Shown: positions 43,491 through 57,162 of the stretch, one piece after another
Numbering within the stretch: the stretch's first letter is position 1
How the letters are laid out: each line of letters opens with the position of its first letter
Source of the DNA: Certhia americana
Lineage: Eukaryota; Chordata; Aves; Passeriformes; Certhiidae
NCBI GenBank assembly: GCA_018697195.1
Contig: CM031878.1
Location: forward strand, 5,133,848 to 5,197,847
Reading direction: 5' to 3'
DNA length: 64,000 nucleotides
The notes under the pieces: generated by a model
Seen by the model: only the letters and a program-made list of their open reading frames with translations
Database searches by the model: none
Told to the model about the DNA's origin: nothing
Position numbers and translations under genes: made by a program

Positions 43491-45363
43491 TCCCCTCAAG
43501 TAAGGCTACCATTTGACTGAATTTCCTAGACATATTTCCAAGGAGGAGAAAAGAAACAAACAAGCAAACAAATACACATACAAAAAAATGAAGACTTTGT
43601 TCTGACAGAGTAATTGTTTTGAACAGGCTATTGGATACCTGGAGTGCTGGCTAAAACATCACTGTGGACACCCTAATCAATTTTATGAAGCTTGCACAAT
43701 ACAGATGCACCTTGAAGCCACCTATCTTCAGTAAACAAACACTACAAGATTGCACACACAGGTGCTGTAAGACCAAAGGCTTTACAGAAAGCCAAGCTTT
43801 CTGCAAATCCGTTTATCGACTGTGCAGCACTTTCACAAGGAATGTGTTGCATCCTAGAAGCTCTGGATTCTTTGAACACTCATTGTGCTGTCAGCTTCCT
43901 CCTGTGCCTTATGGTCAGCAACACCCATTTAAGGAAACGCACTGGAGTGCAATCCCTGTACATACACTGAGTTGGACCTTGGACCCCACAAACTCCTTGC
44001 AGTCTTTGACTGATGAAAAAGTATTAATTGAAAATATAAGACCCTGTCTGCATATTACACAGATGTTCCACTCCTTGATCCAAATTATTACTGGAAAAAA
44101 CAATGGAAGTCAAAAGTGAAAATTAAATGATCCCATCCGGCTTACAGGCACATCCCTTGCATGTGAACCTACATCAAAGAAGCTGAAAGAGCTTAGGAAT
44201 TTCTGTGGAGTTCATAAAGTTCTGATGATTTAGCAGCTTCCCCCCCCACCCCCTTAAAAACTATTTTACATTCCCCATCTCAGAAATGCTTATGATAATC
44301 TTTTGTTGTCCATAAATCTCACAGAGTCATTCTGCTTCTGATCCCTCATTTCTGAGCTTGATCTCATCAATTAACCTTGTGAAACGATGCCTGTATGACC
44401 AATAAGAATAAGATGGAAGTATATGCTGTGAAGCACAATTACTGCTCTGTGAACCATTTGTTAGATGTGGCCTAAAATATATGCTGATCTGAGTAGAAAA
44501 ACAGAGACTACTTGATTAAAGCAAAAAGCTAATTCATATTTTGGAGGGGAATAAATAAATAAATAAGCATAACCATCTGTGCTGCATGTATCAGAAAGAT
44601 CTGACGAAATACTTCTTCAAAGCTCTTCAGGATCATTCAGCTGCAAGATGTGTAATGTTCAGTCTGACATGAACCAAGAAAGTCATAGGTAAACTTGTAA
44701 TAATTGGTAATGATTTTCTTGGTAATAAATATTGGTTTAATGTGGTGATTTCCACTGTAAGGGAATCGTAGGGATTGTAAGGTTTGTATGTCCCGACTAG
44801 AGATTTATTAAGCACTGTCACAGAGATGAACAGCATGGAGGAAGGGAACAGAAGCTCCTGGACCCCAACCTGCAATCTCTCACCAATACTGAGTGTAGTT
44901 CTGCTTGTTGTAGGAAACAGTGGGAAGTAATTAAAATTCTAGAATGCATTCACTGCTATTCTGTAACATTAATGTAGTACAGTTTTGGTTTTGGTTTTGG
45001 GTTTTTTTTGTTTTGTTTTTGTTTTTGTTTTTTTAACTCATACAAACAAACTAGACTACTGAATAGATAATCACTAACTGAAACTTCTGTTTATCCCTGG
45101 AAGATTTTCAGCTCAGGACTAATCTTAGCATTGCTTAGTAACCATTGTTAGAATCCTTTGGTACAACAGTTTGAGTTTTGTGGCATTCTGCTTCCATTTC
45201 CTTTACTCATACTCAATGTGCTTATTTTTCAAAGTCAGAAGTTTTCTTCATTAAGGGTACACAGCTCGCTATGCAAAACCATTTTTAAAAACGCTTTAAA
45301 AGAGAGTTAGTTTGTTTCTATTAAGCATAGAATTTTTAACAGGAAACAACAAAAGGAATTTGT
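43491..45363. other. Single-copy intergenic stretch
   Basis: No gene is firmly recognised. The longest repeat-free ORF of the window (43664-44119, 151 codons, cysteine-rich) lies here but shows no known domain. A T/G tract lies at 44985-45033 and an (AAAT)4 run near 44551-44566. Confidence 0.45.
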
Positions 45364-46052
45364 GTTAGTGTCTTGGATTGCAGTGCAAGATGTCAACAGA
45401 AGTATGTATCTATCACCATCTGTTAAAACCAGGGCAGGGGTTAGGGTGGGGTTAATTGGTTAGCTGTTAAAAAAACCCAGCTGGGTCAGTTTCCTGATCT
45501 CTTCCATGACCCATCCTTCAACCAGGGAGAGATCTTCTGCTCATGGGCCAGTGAGTCTCACTGAGAGAATTCCATCATCCCACTGGGAGATGCTTCACCC
45601 AGACGGAGGAGGCAAGTATTCCTACCTGGATGAAAATCTAGGAGTTGGAACACCAAGGCAGCTTTTCCACTGGATTCCCAGAGGAAGGCCAGGCCCATCT
45701 CTCACCACTGGATCATCAGTGAAAAACTCCACTTTTCTACAGGAGCATCACTTCAGCAGAGCCACATCTGTCACTGGGACTGCAGCCACCATGGAATGGC
45801 ACTGCCACCAACACCCTGACCCACAGGGGAGCAGCTGGGATCCTGACTCTCTCAGTGGGTTTGTTTGTATTACTGCATTTTTAGTTTTGTTCCCCTAATA
45901 AAGAACTCTTATTCCTATCCCCATATCTTTGCCTGAGAACCCCTTAATTGCAAAATTATAATAATTTGGAGGGAGGGGATTTGCATTCTCCATTCCAAAG
46001 GAGGCTCCTGCCTTCCTTAGCAGACACCTGTCGTTCAAACCAAGACAGTTAA
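45364..46052 (+). mobile_element. Solo LTR (679 bp) with imperfect 5-bp target-site duplication
   Basis: The LTR runs 45369-46047. It begins TGTCTTGG and ends CCAAGACA, a perfect 8-bp terminal inverted repeat with TG...CA ends. It is flanked by GTTAG (45364-45368) and GTTAA (46048-46052), one mismatch, as for ERVL-like integration. AATAAA at 45897-45902 fixes the plus orientation. The 130-codon ORF at 45506-45898 is within the LTR and is not a gene. Confidence 0.82.
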
Positions 46053-46892
46053 AAATATTGTTAGTGATAGGAAAGGATTTAAAATAGATGATAGACCCAA
46101 AGTGATTAATTTTACTAGTTTTACTATATTGGTCGTATTATGCAAAAACATCTTTCAGTTACAGCTATGTAGATGATAAAGTCTAGGAAATATTTCCCAA
46201 TTGTTATTATTATGATTAAATGATTGTGATCACTTTTAATTGCACATGAGATATATAATCTGTGAATACTTTGTCAGTTTTAGGACACTTTTCTCATGAC
46301 TCCTTGAGGTGAATCACAGTTCAGTCGGAGCCTAAGCTGCATACTTATGACCTGAGTGTACTAAAGATGCAAGGACATTCTGCTCTGAGGATTGTATTAA
46401 TGCTTTGCCATTTAACTCAAAACCACAATTCATTTCCTCCTACAATTTGTATGAATATTTCTTAATTGCATCACCTTTATTTAAACATTCACCAGCAGTG
46501 ACAATAGAAAGGTCTGTTAGTCATCCAAACTTTCTGCAGCATTGCACTGAACCATCTGAAGATCATTAATGTGCTAATCAGAAAAGGAAGGAGAGAAATT
46601 TGCAGAACTTTATGAGCAGTTAATGTAAAGTTAGATCTCAGGCTGTCATATTTAAATAGGAGCAAAAAATGCCTAATATGCATAACTTCTCTTATCATAC
46701 AGGGAAAATAGCATGACTAACTGACTGGCCATGAGCCAGTGGAGCAAAAGTATCACTCTTGGCAGGTGGACTCACTCATGCTGCATATGTGACACATCTT
46801 ACTGATGGATTGTAGGAAACTACTGATACAATGTCGGAGGTGACTTGTTTCATCTCCGCCGAGGTCAAGGTTGGTTCAAGCTCCATATGGCT
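46053..46892. other. Single-copy intergenic stretch
   Basis: No gene or repeat family is recognised. Confidence 0.5.
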
Positions 46893-46965
46893 CAGGGCCT
46901 GGACCAAAGCCCAGCAAAGTTAATATGACCATTTCCATTGACTTTGATAGGTTTTGCATCAGGCA
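46893..46965. repeat. Ancient palindromic (MITE-like) repeat
   Basis: 'cagggcctggaccaaagccc' (46893) and 'tttccattgactttgatagg' (46932) with 'ttttgcatcaggcag' (46952) form the two decayed arms of a palindrome. Its usual form has 'cctgatccaaagcccattga' as one arm and its complement as the other. This style is widespread in sauropsid genomes. Confidence 0.65.
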
Positions 46966-49900
46966 GTGTAGATAGGAATAGCTGCTGGACTTCAGTCAGG
47001 GAGGAAAATGGGACTAGAACAGTGAAGTGTTGTATAAAAATCTGAAGAAATCTCACAGGCTTCAGCTGTGTTAAAATTTTCCCCTTTTTTTGGATGAAAC
47101 ACTTTAATGGTAAAGGTTTCAAATCTAGGTTAGCAGTAAATGGTTAAACCATTCTGTAAACTGTTTTCAGCAGTCTATTTTCTTTTTTTTCTTCTTCTTC
47201 TTCTATGGTTTTAACAAAGGAAAAATACTGTCATATTGTGAGAAACCAAATGGTGACAACACATGACATCCTCCACCAAGCCCAGAAATGCCAAAGTGTT
47301 CCCAGGCTTACTCAAGGTAGAACTCGCTTTAATTGTTCATTTCAAAGCAGCAGGAAAGAGAAAGCTCAATCACAGTAGGTATTTAGAGAAGAGTGAGAGT
47401 CTGAATATGAATCATTCTATTAAAATTTCCTGGAGTTTAAGTGCCACTGCTTCAGAGACAAAGATGCCATGCTTGTATGTGGGTAACAGCATATTCTGTC
47501 TATAATGAAAAACGTCATGGTAAGAAGGCATCCTTAAGCAGCTGAGCAAGCCAAGAAATCAAATGTACAAAAAGTTGGCTTCATTCTCTCATGAAGTATT
47601 TAAGTGATTGATAAATAGGGAACATAAAGAGGGAAAAGACATGTTTCAAGGTAGGGATTTGAGAAGAAAACAGAATTTAAAAGAAATTACTTACATGTTT
47701 TACCATGTTATTGGAATTCTCTAGAAGGGTTCGCAAAACAAACCTCCAATCAACCAAAAAAAAGAAAAAAAATTCCCAAGCAAAACCCTAGAATATGTTT
47801 ATTAAGAGCAAATAGATAAGGAGGTATGGATCCCTCACAGAAGTGACACAGGTCCTGAGAGTATGTGGGATGCTTCAGTGGCATTATTATGAAGACAGGA
47901 GCACACAGCCTCTGGCCAGGAGATACAAGAACATATATGACCAAAAGTAAGGAGTGGTGCAGCAGTAAAGAAGTCAGAAATTACAGCAGATAAATCTGAA
48001 ATCTCCCTTCCCTTAATGCCTTCTCCTTTCCTGGAAAGACTTTTCAAATCTTCACAGGGAGAAATTCCTTAAGTGGTTCCAGACAACCCCATCACAAAAC
48101 CCATCTGATATTTTATCAGCACTAAGCATGTCTGATGATATTCATACGTCTCCTTGAAAATATTCCTGTTTTTTCATTATTTTGTCACTTCAGCATGAAC
48201 TACTGCTTGAACAGTCATTTCCATACATGTGGTTTATACTTTGTTGACTGCAAAGCCTGACACTTTTCATTTGGAAATTCTCTGTTTTCATTTAGGTTTT
48301 CAAGGGAAATATGTAATAGTTCTTGATTGAGGTGTCTTCACACTACCATATGGTACAACAACAAAAAACTTAGTTAAATCAAGAGTCTGAGCACTATCAC
48401 TCCAGAATAGGTTAGGAAAAAAAGTCTCTGATATGACTATGAACTTTCAACCATCTTTTTTGCATAAGAATACGCATATCCAGAGCAGATGCTCTGGTAG
48501 AACAAGAATAAAACAGTTTTATTTTCTGTGAGGTGCAAGAAACTTGACATGACTTGTCACTTTCACAAAAATAATGGAACAACTGATCTGAACCACAACA
48601 AAATGAAGGACAACAAAACCAAAAAAATCCCACAACCTTAAGCCCAAATATTCGTAAATACGCCCCAGAGATAAAAAGCTTTCCTTGAGAGTTTGGTAGC
48701 TTCTTAAATGTCCTCCAAACTATTTATCTGTAAGATATTAAGATATCTTGTAAATGTGTGTTTTCATTTATGGCTACCTGAATAACAATTAATTTTTTAG
48801 TCTTTTTTTTTTTTTTTTTATTCTGGAGAAAAAAATATAATTTGAAGTCATTGCAAAATGTTTTAGAGAAAACATTTTAGAGAAAGCTAAGACATTATAT
48901 CTAGCTTCTGATGGGTGAGATTTCCAAAACAGAAGCACTCTTTGTAGTTGCAGCAACTGCCCTGCTTTCTTTCTTCATGGAGGAATAGGGAAGTACTTAA
49001 ATTCTTATCAATAGCAAAAGCAATTAATAACACTTCTTTTTCCATATGTAAAACAGATGGAGAGAATAAAAAAAACTTCTACCTACATTCAACCCAACTG
49101 ACAACATGCTTGTGCCAAAATCTAAATGCAAGGAGTTCATAAGGGACAACAGTGTGTCCCTACATTGTAAATAACACTGAACAAAATAGTGTCTGGTGAG
49201 TGTGTCAGAAATCTAATATCCACAGGAAGTGTTAAAGTAGTACTAAGTATTTTTAATGTTATTAAAGTGCTAGTCAAGTGGGAAAAGTAAACTCTGGTGT
49301 ACTGAGTCATCAAGGAAACTTTTATGGAGAAGATTATGCTCAGACAGCCCCAATATGACATGGATATAAAGATTTAGTGTCCATTTATTAGTTTCGCAGC
49401 ACAGGAGAACCCCATGGCTGCCAAACCTGAATCATTACTCTCATTTTTCATTATATGATTGGTATGAAAATGGTGGCTACCTGGATATTTTCCTAGCAAA
49501 GAGGTGTTCAAACTAAGCACAGCCAGATCACCATTATTACATCATTGACTGATTACCATTCTGATTATTGTCTCTTCTTTATTTTCATTCCCTGTCCTGA
49601 AACAATGCATATGTCACTGAGAAATTATGTCTAGTGCCTGTTTCTGAATTATGTGCTTGACATATGTGCCTTTGTCACTGCTACTCTAACTTTACTCTGT
49701 TCCTTGAACCTTTCCCCTCAAAAACAAATAAATTAACACCTGGTGGTGTTTAACTCAATTCAAGAGTCAAAAATGGAGAATATTCCCCTTATTGCCTGCC
49801 TACAGGCAATTCTCTGCCACTAGCTTCTTCCATGACCATTGCATTCCTTCCTCAAAAACTCTGCCCAAGAGTTATGTGTATTGTGCTCTATTTGAATAGA

Positions 49901-51060
49901 TTAAAAATCTTCTTTTGGCTTGAATGATAGGAGCATTGATGTGAAAGTTTGCCACATACTTTGAGGCTGACTAAACAGGAAAATTATATGGTCAGCCTCT
50001 CTGCTCATGGGTTTGCCACCATTTTGAAGGTCCGAGGTCAGCGTTGCCCATAGCAGCACTCTCATTTCCTACAGCTAAATTCATCGCTATAAAAGGCAGA
50101 AGGGACTTGATTTTCACTTGAATATAAAAATAAAACATTCCTGCAAATTTTAATATTATAGACCAACCAAAAAACTGTTATTAAAAACTCACATCTGCAG
50201 TTGAATGAAGCAACCATTTTGACAGCATGGTGTTAACACCCTTTAACACTCATCCTCCCATTGCATCTCTTGCCAGTGTCTCTGCTCATTGTGGCAGCAG
50301 ACATCTGTGGTCAGCCTAAAAAAATAACCAGTAATAATCACCAGAATAGAAGAGATTAGCAAATTCTTTTCTTAGGAGGTGTAAAATACATAAATACTGC
50401 TGCCATTACAGAATACCTTGCTGAAAAACATCCAACCTGCCAGGGTGACTCCAGAGACTGCGGAATTCTCCACTGTCGTTCCACCCTCATCATAACTCCA
50501 TTTTGATCGAAAATCATGCAATTTCTACTCATTATATTGAAAAGATGACATTTCACTGTTCAGTAAAATAACTCCAGCAAAATTTGATCCTCAGTTCAAA
50601 TATTTTCATTTCAGAAATGCTGGTCATACATGTGATCTTCTTGTGAAAATAGCAAAAAAGCTATGAGCTTAATCTGTCAGTTTCATTTGCCATTTATATT
50701 TAGAGACAGTCTTCCTTTTAGGTTCATTTTTAGAAGAAGGACAATGTTGCAATAGACAACTCAAGGGCACTAATCCATAGATAAAGTTAGAAGGTGGAGT
50801 CACCCAAAGGTACCATCCTAGGTATCGCTGTACATCTGTTTTAGCATTTTGATTTAAAAAGAGGTGATGAGATGAAGCAAAATGCCTGGCAGAGTCAAGG
50901 TAAACCCCTTTCTGACTTATATGCCGCTTGGAGCTATGTCATGGAGAAATTACAAATAACAGGAAACAGGGCAGTTGCTGATCCTTTACTTCTGTGTTTA
51001 ACAAACAGATCTAATTATTTTTGTGTTTAAAAAATTATTTAATTAGATATAATACCATTT
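46966..51060. other. Repeat-poor single-copy stretch
   Basis: Four kilobases with almost no recognisable transposon. Short T-run at 48803-48820. No gene or exon chain is seen. Compatible with gene-desert or intronic sequence. Confidence 0.5.
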
Positions 51061-51255
51061 TTATATTAGGGGGAAAAAAAAGGTGTTCCAAAGTGGAGAG
51101 GAGAGGGGAGAAGGAAAAAAAAAATAAAAGGGGGATAAGAGACAAAAAGAGTCAGAGAAGGAAAATAGAAGTACCACCCTAAGATTTTTTTTCCTATTTC
51201 GTTTAAAACAAAACAAAACAAAACAAAGCCAAACAAACAAACAAACAAACAAAAA
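51061..51255. repeat. Purine-rich stretch and (AAAAC)n/(CAAA)n tract
   Basis: Purine-rich at 51067-51166. AAAAC and CAAA repeats at about 51206-51255. Minus-strand ORFs of F, L and V are translations of these. Confidence 0.85.
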
Positions 51256-51596
51256 AACAATCCTGAAGTTAAAATTCTAAAGTCATAAATATCCTTAACT
51301 GGAAAAAGACCTGCATAAAAATAAAATCAATTCCTGGAGTTTACTGGAAGTGATTATTTCTTACTGAAACTGAAATATGTCCCTGTTCTTTTGCCCTGAT
51401 AGGCTTTCCTAGATGTTACCATAGAGAATCTAATGGAGGTCCTGTCTGGGCATAAGGGATGGAAGGATTTCTGATAAATGCATCCTGCTTTCTTTGAATT
51501 GTATTTGGGCAGTAATAGTGACTCCTACACAACATTTTCCTGGCAAACCAGTGATTTCTCCCTGTATTTGTTTTGCATGATAAGTCTTGGGAGAGC
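51256..51596. other. Single-copy spacer
   Basis: Nothing recognised with confidence. The last part could include the decayed 5' end of the following LTR. Confidence 0.4.
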
Positions 51597-52478
51597 TGCA
51601 GGGGTGGCTTCTGTGAAAAGCTGCTGGAAGCTTCCCCTGTCCCTCATGGAGTCCATGCCAGCTCCAGGGTGGACCCAACCCTGGCCAAGGCCAAGGACAT
51701 CAGTGACAGTGGCAGGATCTCTGCTATAATGTATTCAAAAAGAGAAAAATAAGAAGAAACTGCTGAACAGCAGCCAGCTTAGGACTGAGAATGTGAGAGG
51801 AGCAGCCCTGCAGACAGCCATGGCAGTGCAGAAGGAGGGGCAGGAGCTGCTCCAGGCTCTGGATCTCAGATTCCCCTGCAGCCCCTAGAGCAGTCCAGGA
51901 TGGAGCAGGGGGATGCCCAAAGGAGGCTCTGACCCCACGGGAAGCCTTTGCTGGAGCAGGATCCTGGCAGGACCTGTGACCTCATGGAAAAGACTTGCAT
52001 GCAGGACTGCCTCCCATGGGAGGGGTGCCATGCTGGAGCAGGGGAAGGGGGTGAAAAATGCAGGCCCTGTGGAGGAAGAAGCAGCAAAAAAACCATGTGA
52101 TGAACTGACCACAGTCCCTTTTATTATGCCCCTGCAGTACTGGGTGGGAGGCGGTTGAGAAAATCAGGAGTGAAGTGGAGCCTGGTAAAGACGGGACAGG
52201 GTGGGGGGAAGATTTTTTTTTTTTTTTTTTTTAATTATTACTGTTATTATTTGGATTTATTTCCTATTCCACTCTTATTTGGCTGTTAATAAATTAAATT
52301 AATTTCCCCAAATTGTGTCCGTTTTGCCTGAGACAGTAACTGGTGAGTGACCTCTCCCTTTCCTTACCTTCAGCCACAAGCCTTTTGTTATATTTTCTCT
52401 CCCCTGTCCAGCTGAGGAGGGGAGGGACAGAACAGCTTTGCTGAGCACCTGGCATCCAGCCAGGGTCAACCCACCACA
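51597..52478 (+). mobile_element. ERVL-type solo LTR, about 880 bp
   Basis: This is a well-known avian LTR style. 'gaaaagctgctggaagcttc' lies near the start (about 51615). A TATA-like region at 51723-51740 is followed by imperfect internal repeats built on GGAGCAG and 'cccctgcagcccc' (about 51876-52035). AATAAA lies at 52288-52293. It ends CAACCCACCACA at 52478. The 5' boundary is approximate and no target-site duplication could be matched. ORFs of 60-83 codons across it are not genes. Confidence 0.8.
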
Positions 52479-55400
52479 CCCTCTTTGTCCCTGGGTTAAT
52501 TAGAGCAGCCTAAAGTGATTTCATGGGATTCTGTAGTGCTGGTAACCTCTTCCACAGCTTGGTGCCTCAGCCTATTATGTTTGGGCAGAGTTAAAAAGCC
52601 AGCATGACCTGTGAGCACAGCTCAAGGAGCAGACTCCACCGCAGCAGTGAGCTCTGCTCTCCATAAGGACTTTGCCTCTGCTCCCATAAAAGAAAACATG
52701 CATTGCAAATGCATGCCCTAAGAAATATTGAAACCAATGCTGAATGCACTTCTGGAAACTTGATATTTTCATCACATGCCATCTAAGCTAATACACTGCA
52801 CTGTTTACAGTCCTCCACTACAATATATTTTGAAATGATTACCTTGCTCTGAGTCATTTGTGTCATAATGCTCTCCATAGGTACCCATAAAATGAAAATG
52901 TAAGCCTCTTTTATTGGTGGCACTGCATCTTAATTGAAAATATTAAAGGCTATTGCTCTCTTACTGGTTTTTTTTATCTTTTTCCTTTTTTATTTTTTTG
53001 CTTCTCTCTCTCTGTTTAATTGGCTAATCATATGAATTTTTTAATTAAATAATAGTGAAAGAAAATATGAAGCTAATTTAAATTCAGACTGGATTTGGTG
53101 ATATTTAAGTGATTATCCCAAAGTAGCAGAGGGTGTAAGAGGCAATAAACATCTGCTACGTTCATGACCATTGGCCTCACTGTTTATGAGCTTGGGAGAT
53201 ATTTATTTCAAGAGACATGCTTCTCTTTGGGTTAGACTGTATTTTTTCCCCCTTGTTTTATATTTATTTCCTCCCTTGTAAAATTTTAAAGCAGGATTAC
53301 TTTTTTCCTTTTCTTCTTCTCTCACCCTATCTTCTTTCACACTTACCACAGAGTGAAATCCAGGTAAATGAGAAACTTTTTCCATGAAATCTTTCAGCCA
53401 GCAGGGATGGGTGTTTTAGCTGTTGCTCCTCTTGTGAACTGTGTGAACTACTCCAGGTTTATGGGCTGAAGAAGTTAATAGGAATTCTGTATTGTAGTTG
53501 GTTCATTGTCCAGCTGCCATTCAATTGTGTGTGTTGTATGTAATTGCTGAGTGAGGCAGTAACCTTTTCTTTTTCTCTTTCCCTCACATGCAATAAGCAC
53601 CAGGGATGAAGTTGGAGAATAAGTTGAAACTGAAAGATGCCAGCAGCTTTCTGGTTTTGTCTTTTTAGTGAAGGAAATAGAAAAGCAAAATAAAGTAGAC
53701 TTTTTTTTGTGATATTTAGAAGAGGTTTTAGCTATTTAGCCAAGGAAACAGCAAGAGATCTTCAAAGCAGTGCTTTGAGGAATAGGCAAAATACATATTA
53801 GTTGATCAACTGGCGTAGTGCATATTACTTCGAACATAGAAGTACTTCTTCAGCCCTCAAACAGTACATGACAATTTCCATGTCAATGTCCTTAGATATT
53901 TAAGAGTTTGCTTTATCTGCCTCTCTAGGTATTCTTCATTTGAATGAATTCTATATTTATTTTAATAATTTCTCTATAATGTTACTGAAATGACATTGTG
54001 TCATCAAGCCACTGGCGAGCAGAGGTGTGGTGAGCACAGGGTGTGTTTTAAGGAACTTCATCCATAGGATTGCAATAGTTTCCAGGAATTACAAGTTGGG
54101 AGTAAATATCTACAGTTTTATAATTTTAAATGTGAAGGATCTGAGTAAATAACTGATTAAGTCTTATGGTTTCTACACATAAAGTGTATGGAGTATGCTG
54201 TGGTTCTTTTCTGTCAAGCTCCGAAATTATATCAGACTGATAACCTTTAGTTACCTTTGCAAAGAATCTCAGTCAAGAATACATAATGATCCCATTCTTT
54301 AACTCCTTTACATCTTGCATGAAATGTATAGTCAGGGGTGCATGCTGTATTATATATACACAATTCAGATTTCTCAATATTTTAATCCTGGTAAGGCTCT
54401 GAAGCCACCTGTACCACAGAGCAAATTTATCATGCAAAGAAGGAATCTGAAACTGTCCTGAAAGAAGTCAGTTTTCCTTTTTCTGTAGGTATGAAAATGA
54501 ATGTAAGAAGTTCTGTTATGGCCCATATTAAATGTAACCAAGTCAATATGGAACCTGTAGTAAACATTATGATCTCCTGGTCACTTGGAATTTATTTGGT
54601 GAGCCTTTCTGGGTCAAGGCCCAGGATTTTAATATTTCATCATTCATGAACTCTGTTACTTCTTGGTTGTTAGAAAAGAGTTGTATACCAAAGTCAGAGC
54701 AGTTGAAATTTTGTGCCACTGTAGAGAGCCAGCCAAGAAATTCTGAAGTAGCATAAATTTGTGAAATGGAGGTTGATGGTTTACAGATAACATTTAAAAA
54801 AAAAATACTCTTTACTTAATTTTTTTTATGTTTTACCTTGTCTGTTTACTTTAAATTTCTTTAAAAATAGGCATAAGCATTGCAAAAAAACCTGAAAAAT
54901 ATGAAAAAAAGTATCAGCTGAAGTTGATACTGCAATATTGTCTATGAAAATTTTACTGCTTCTATACTCAAATTCTATTAAGTCTGAAAAACTGAAAAAG
55001 ACTGCTTAACTCTGCAAATGGGAAAACCTAGAAATGAGGGTTTCACTTATTGACAGCATAGAATATGGACTGAAAAATGAGGAAAGGGATGTGTCACAAT
55101 GTGCTTGGTATTTTGAATGGAAATTTTATAGTCTAATTTCTATGTTAAAAAAAATGAAATGCAGATAATTACTCTAGATGAAGGAAGTGTTATTATTTGT
55201 AATTTACAGACTGGGAAAGCAAAGGCAGAGATCACATCCTTTAAAGTGACAAGAGACACTGTAGGATCCCTGCTTAAGTGTCCTGAACACAGTACAAAGT
55301 GATTTGAACTAACTGTTCACTGAAGGTTCTAATGCAAGAATTAACACTTACTTTTCCTCTTAAAAAATATTTGTTCATTTTACAGAGAGAGCTAAATCTA

Positions 55401-57079
55401 AATTCTGAATTCTGAAGTTCACCTTCTAGGACATGGAGAAATTAAGAAGTCAAATATTCTTCCCTTGTTTTCCAGGTTTTCTTTCACTTTATGTGTTTTC
55501 CAAAAGATTGACAGTACAAATAAAATGTCATTATATAACATAATGATAAGTTTAATAAACATTTTCACATAACAGACCACAGATTGTCAAGCTGACATTG
55601 TGACATGGATTTTGCTGGGAATCTGCTTATTTTTGTTATAAATTTTTGGTGGTTTTTTTCCTCCTTTGTTTCTATGTGATTATTTTTCAAGGTACAGGAC
55701 ATCTCAAGGCAGAATATCTTGGCATTATGAGATGAGGAGCAATTACTTTGCCCCACAAATTTCTAACAGATTGAAATAGAATGTACCTTTGCAAAAGGAA
55801 AAAGAAAGAAAGAAAAAAAAAGAAACGTTTTACCTCCACTTACATGTAGCTCATGCAAACCTGAACTGCAGCTCCAGGGCACAACTGAAGATTTGATATT
55901 AAAGTGTTTCATTTGCAACCAATTATGCTCAGGATTAGATTCCACTGCTGCCTCGCTTAACAGTACAGTACCTTGATTTCAAACAACCTGATAGAGGTTT
56001 GTTGGCTTCTTTTTTTTCCCCTCTCCTCTCTTTTTCTCCTCTTTCCCTGCCCCTTAGAACCATCTCTGCCTTCATCAAAACAATTCCATTTGTACTTATG
56101 AAAGCATTACAGCCAGTAAGCAGAGAGTACAGAATAAGCTTAACCATTGTAGCCTTTTTCCCATCTGAATATCACGAATCTTGTATCTCACCATGGTGTA
56201 AGGTCTCTGATTACATCAACCTCTCCAAATTATGCTGAAATGGAGGCCATTCAATTTGCTACAATCAGTAACTTTCGAAAGAGCCCTGCATAATTGATTT
56301 CACAGTAATATAGGCACAGGTGAATGAGTTCCTCAGCCTCGTTTATACAGTGTTTTCTTTCATTCCAAAGCTCACTATTCAATAGAAATCACATTTTTTT
56401 TCCCAACAGTTGGCAGGTAAGGCTTTTGTCATATACAAAGTTGTGAGACAGAAAGAGAGAGCAGGGGGGAAAATGGTGTAGAAACATGAAAATTGAAATT
56501 AATGCCCTGGGTGAAATACTAAATGCAGACATGCCTTGGGTGAAATGACTTCTCTCTTCTATGTGTCTGATCAAGGCAGGGAATGACGGACAGGATACAA
56601 AAATGGAGGATATAAAAGCCTGTTCAAATGTGGCCGACAGGTGTAATTTTTCATGGGAAATGTGGGGTTGGGTGTGTACACAACTTCGAAGCTGAATACT
56701 TATTAATGGTGGAAAATATCTTGGCTTATCAACTATAGATGCCAATGGTGCTGTCAGAATTAGAGAAAAACTTTGGAAGCTGGGTAAATAGTGTACCCAG
56801 GGGCAGTTAAAATGGGTAACTGCCTAAACACCAGCAAGTGGAACCATCTCTGCCATTTTCTCCCCTTTCATGGAGGCAGTCATACTGGTTATTGCTCAGT
56901 GTTCCAAAATCCTTAGCTCCAAAGCATCGTTCATATCTTATGGACCTGTGGTGGAATCTCCATGAACGAGATGCATCACAGAGTGTGTAGGCTTGCACAG
57001 GTGCCTCCTGCTGGGAGAGAAATAAGGGTAACATAAGAAAACAAGCAAAACAACAAGCAAACCAACAAACAAACAAATG
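52479..57079. other. Repeat-poor single-copy stretch
   Basis: No gene is recognised. Notable points are a palindrome with an octamer-like centre at 52697-52715, an AT-rich TAAT-containing block at 52960-53100, and a polypyrimidine tract followed by splice-like AG and GT at 56000-56116. I see no transposon in about 4.6 kb. Confidence 0.5.

Positions 57080-57162
<83 letters not shown>
57080..57162 (+). repeat. (GATA)n(GACA)n microsatellite
   Basis: About 15 GATA units at 57080-57140 are followed by about five GACA units at 57140-57162. The minus-strand ORFs read SIYL from this repeat. Confidence 0.97.

Noticed and set aside
45506..45898. 130-codon plus-strand ORF
   Set aside because: It lies entirely inside the LTR at 45369-46047.
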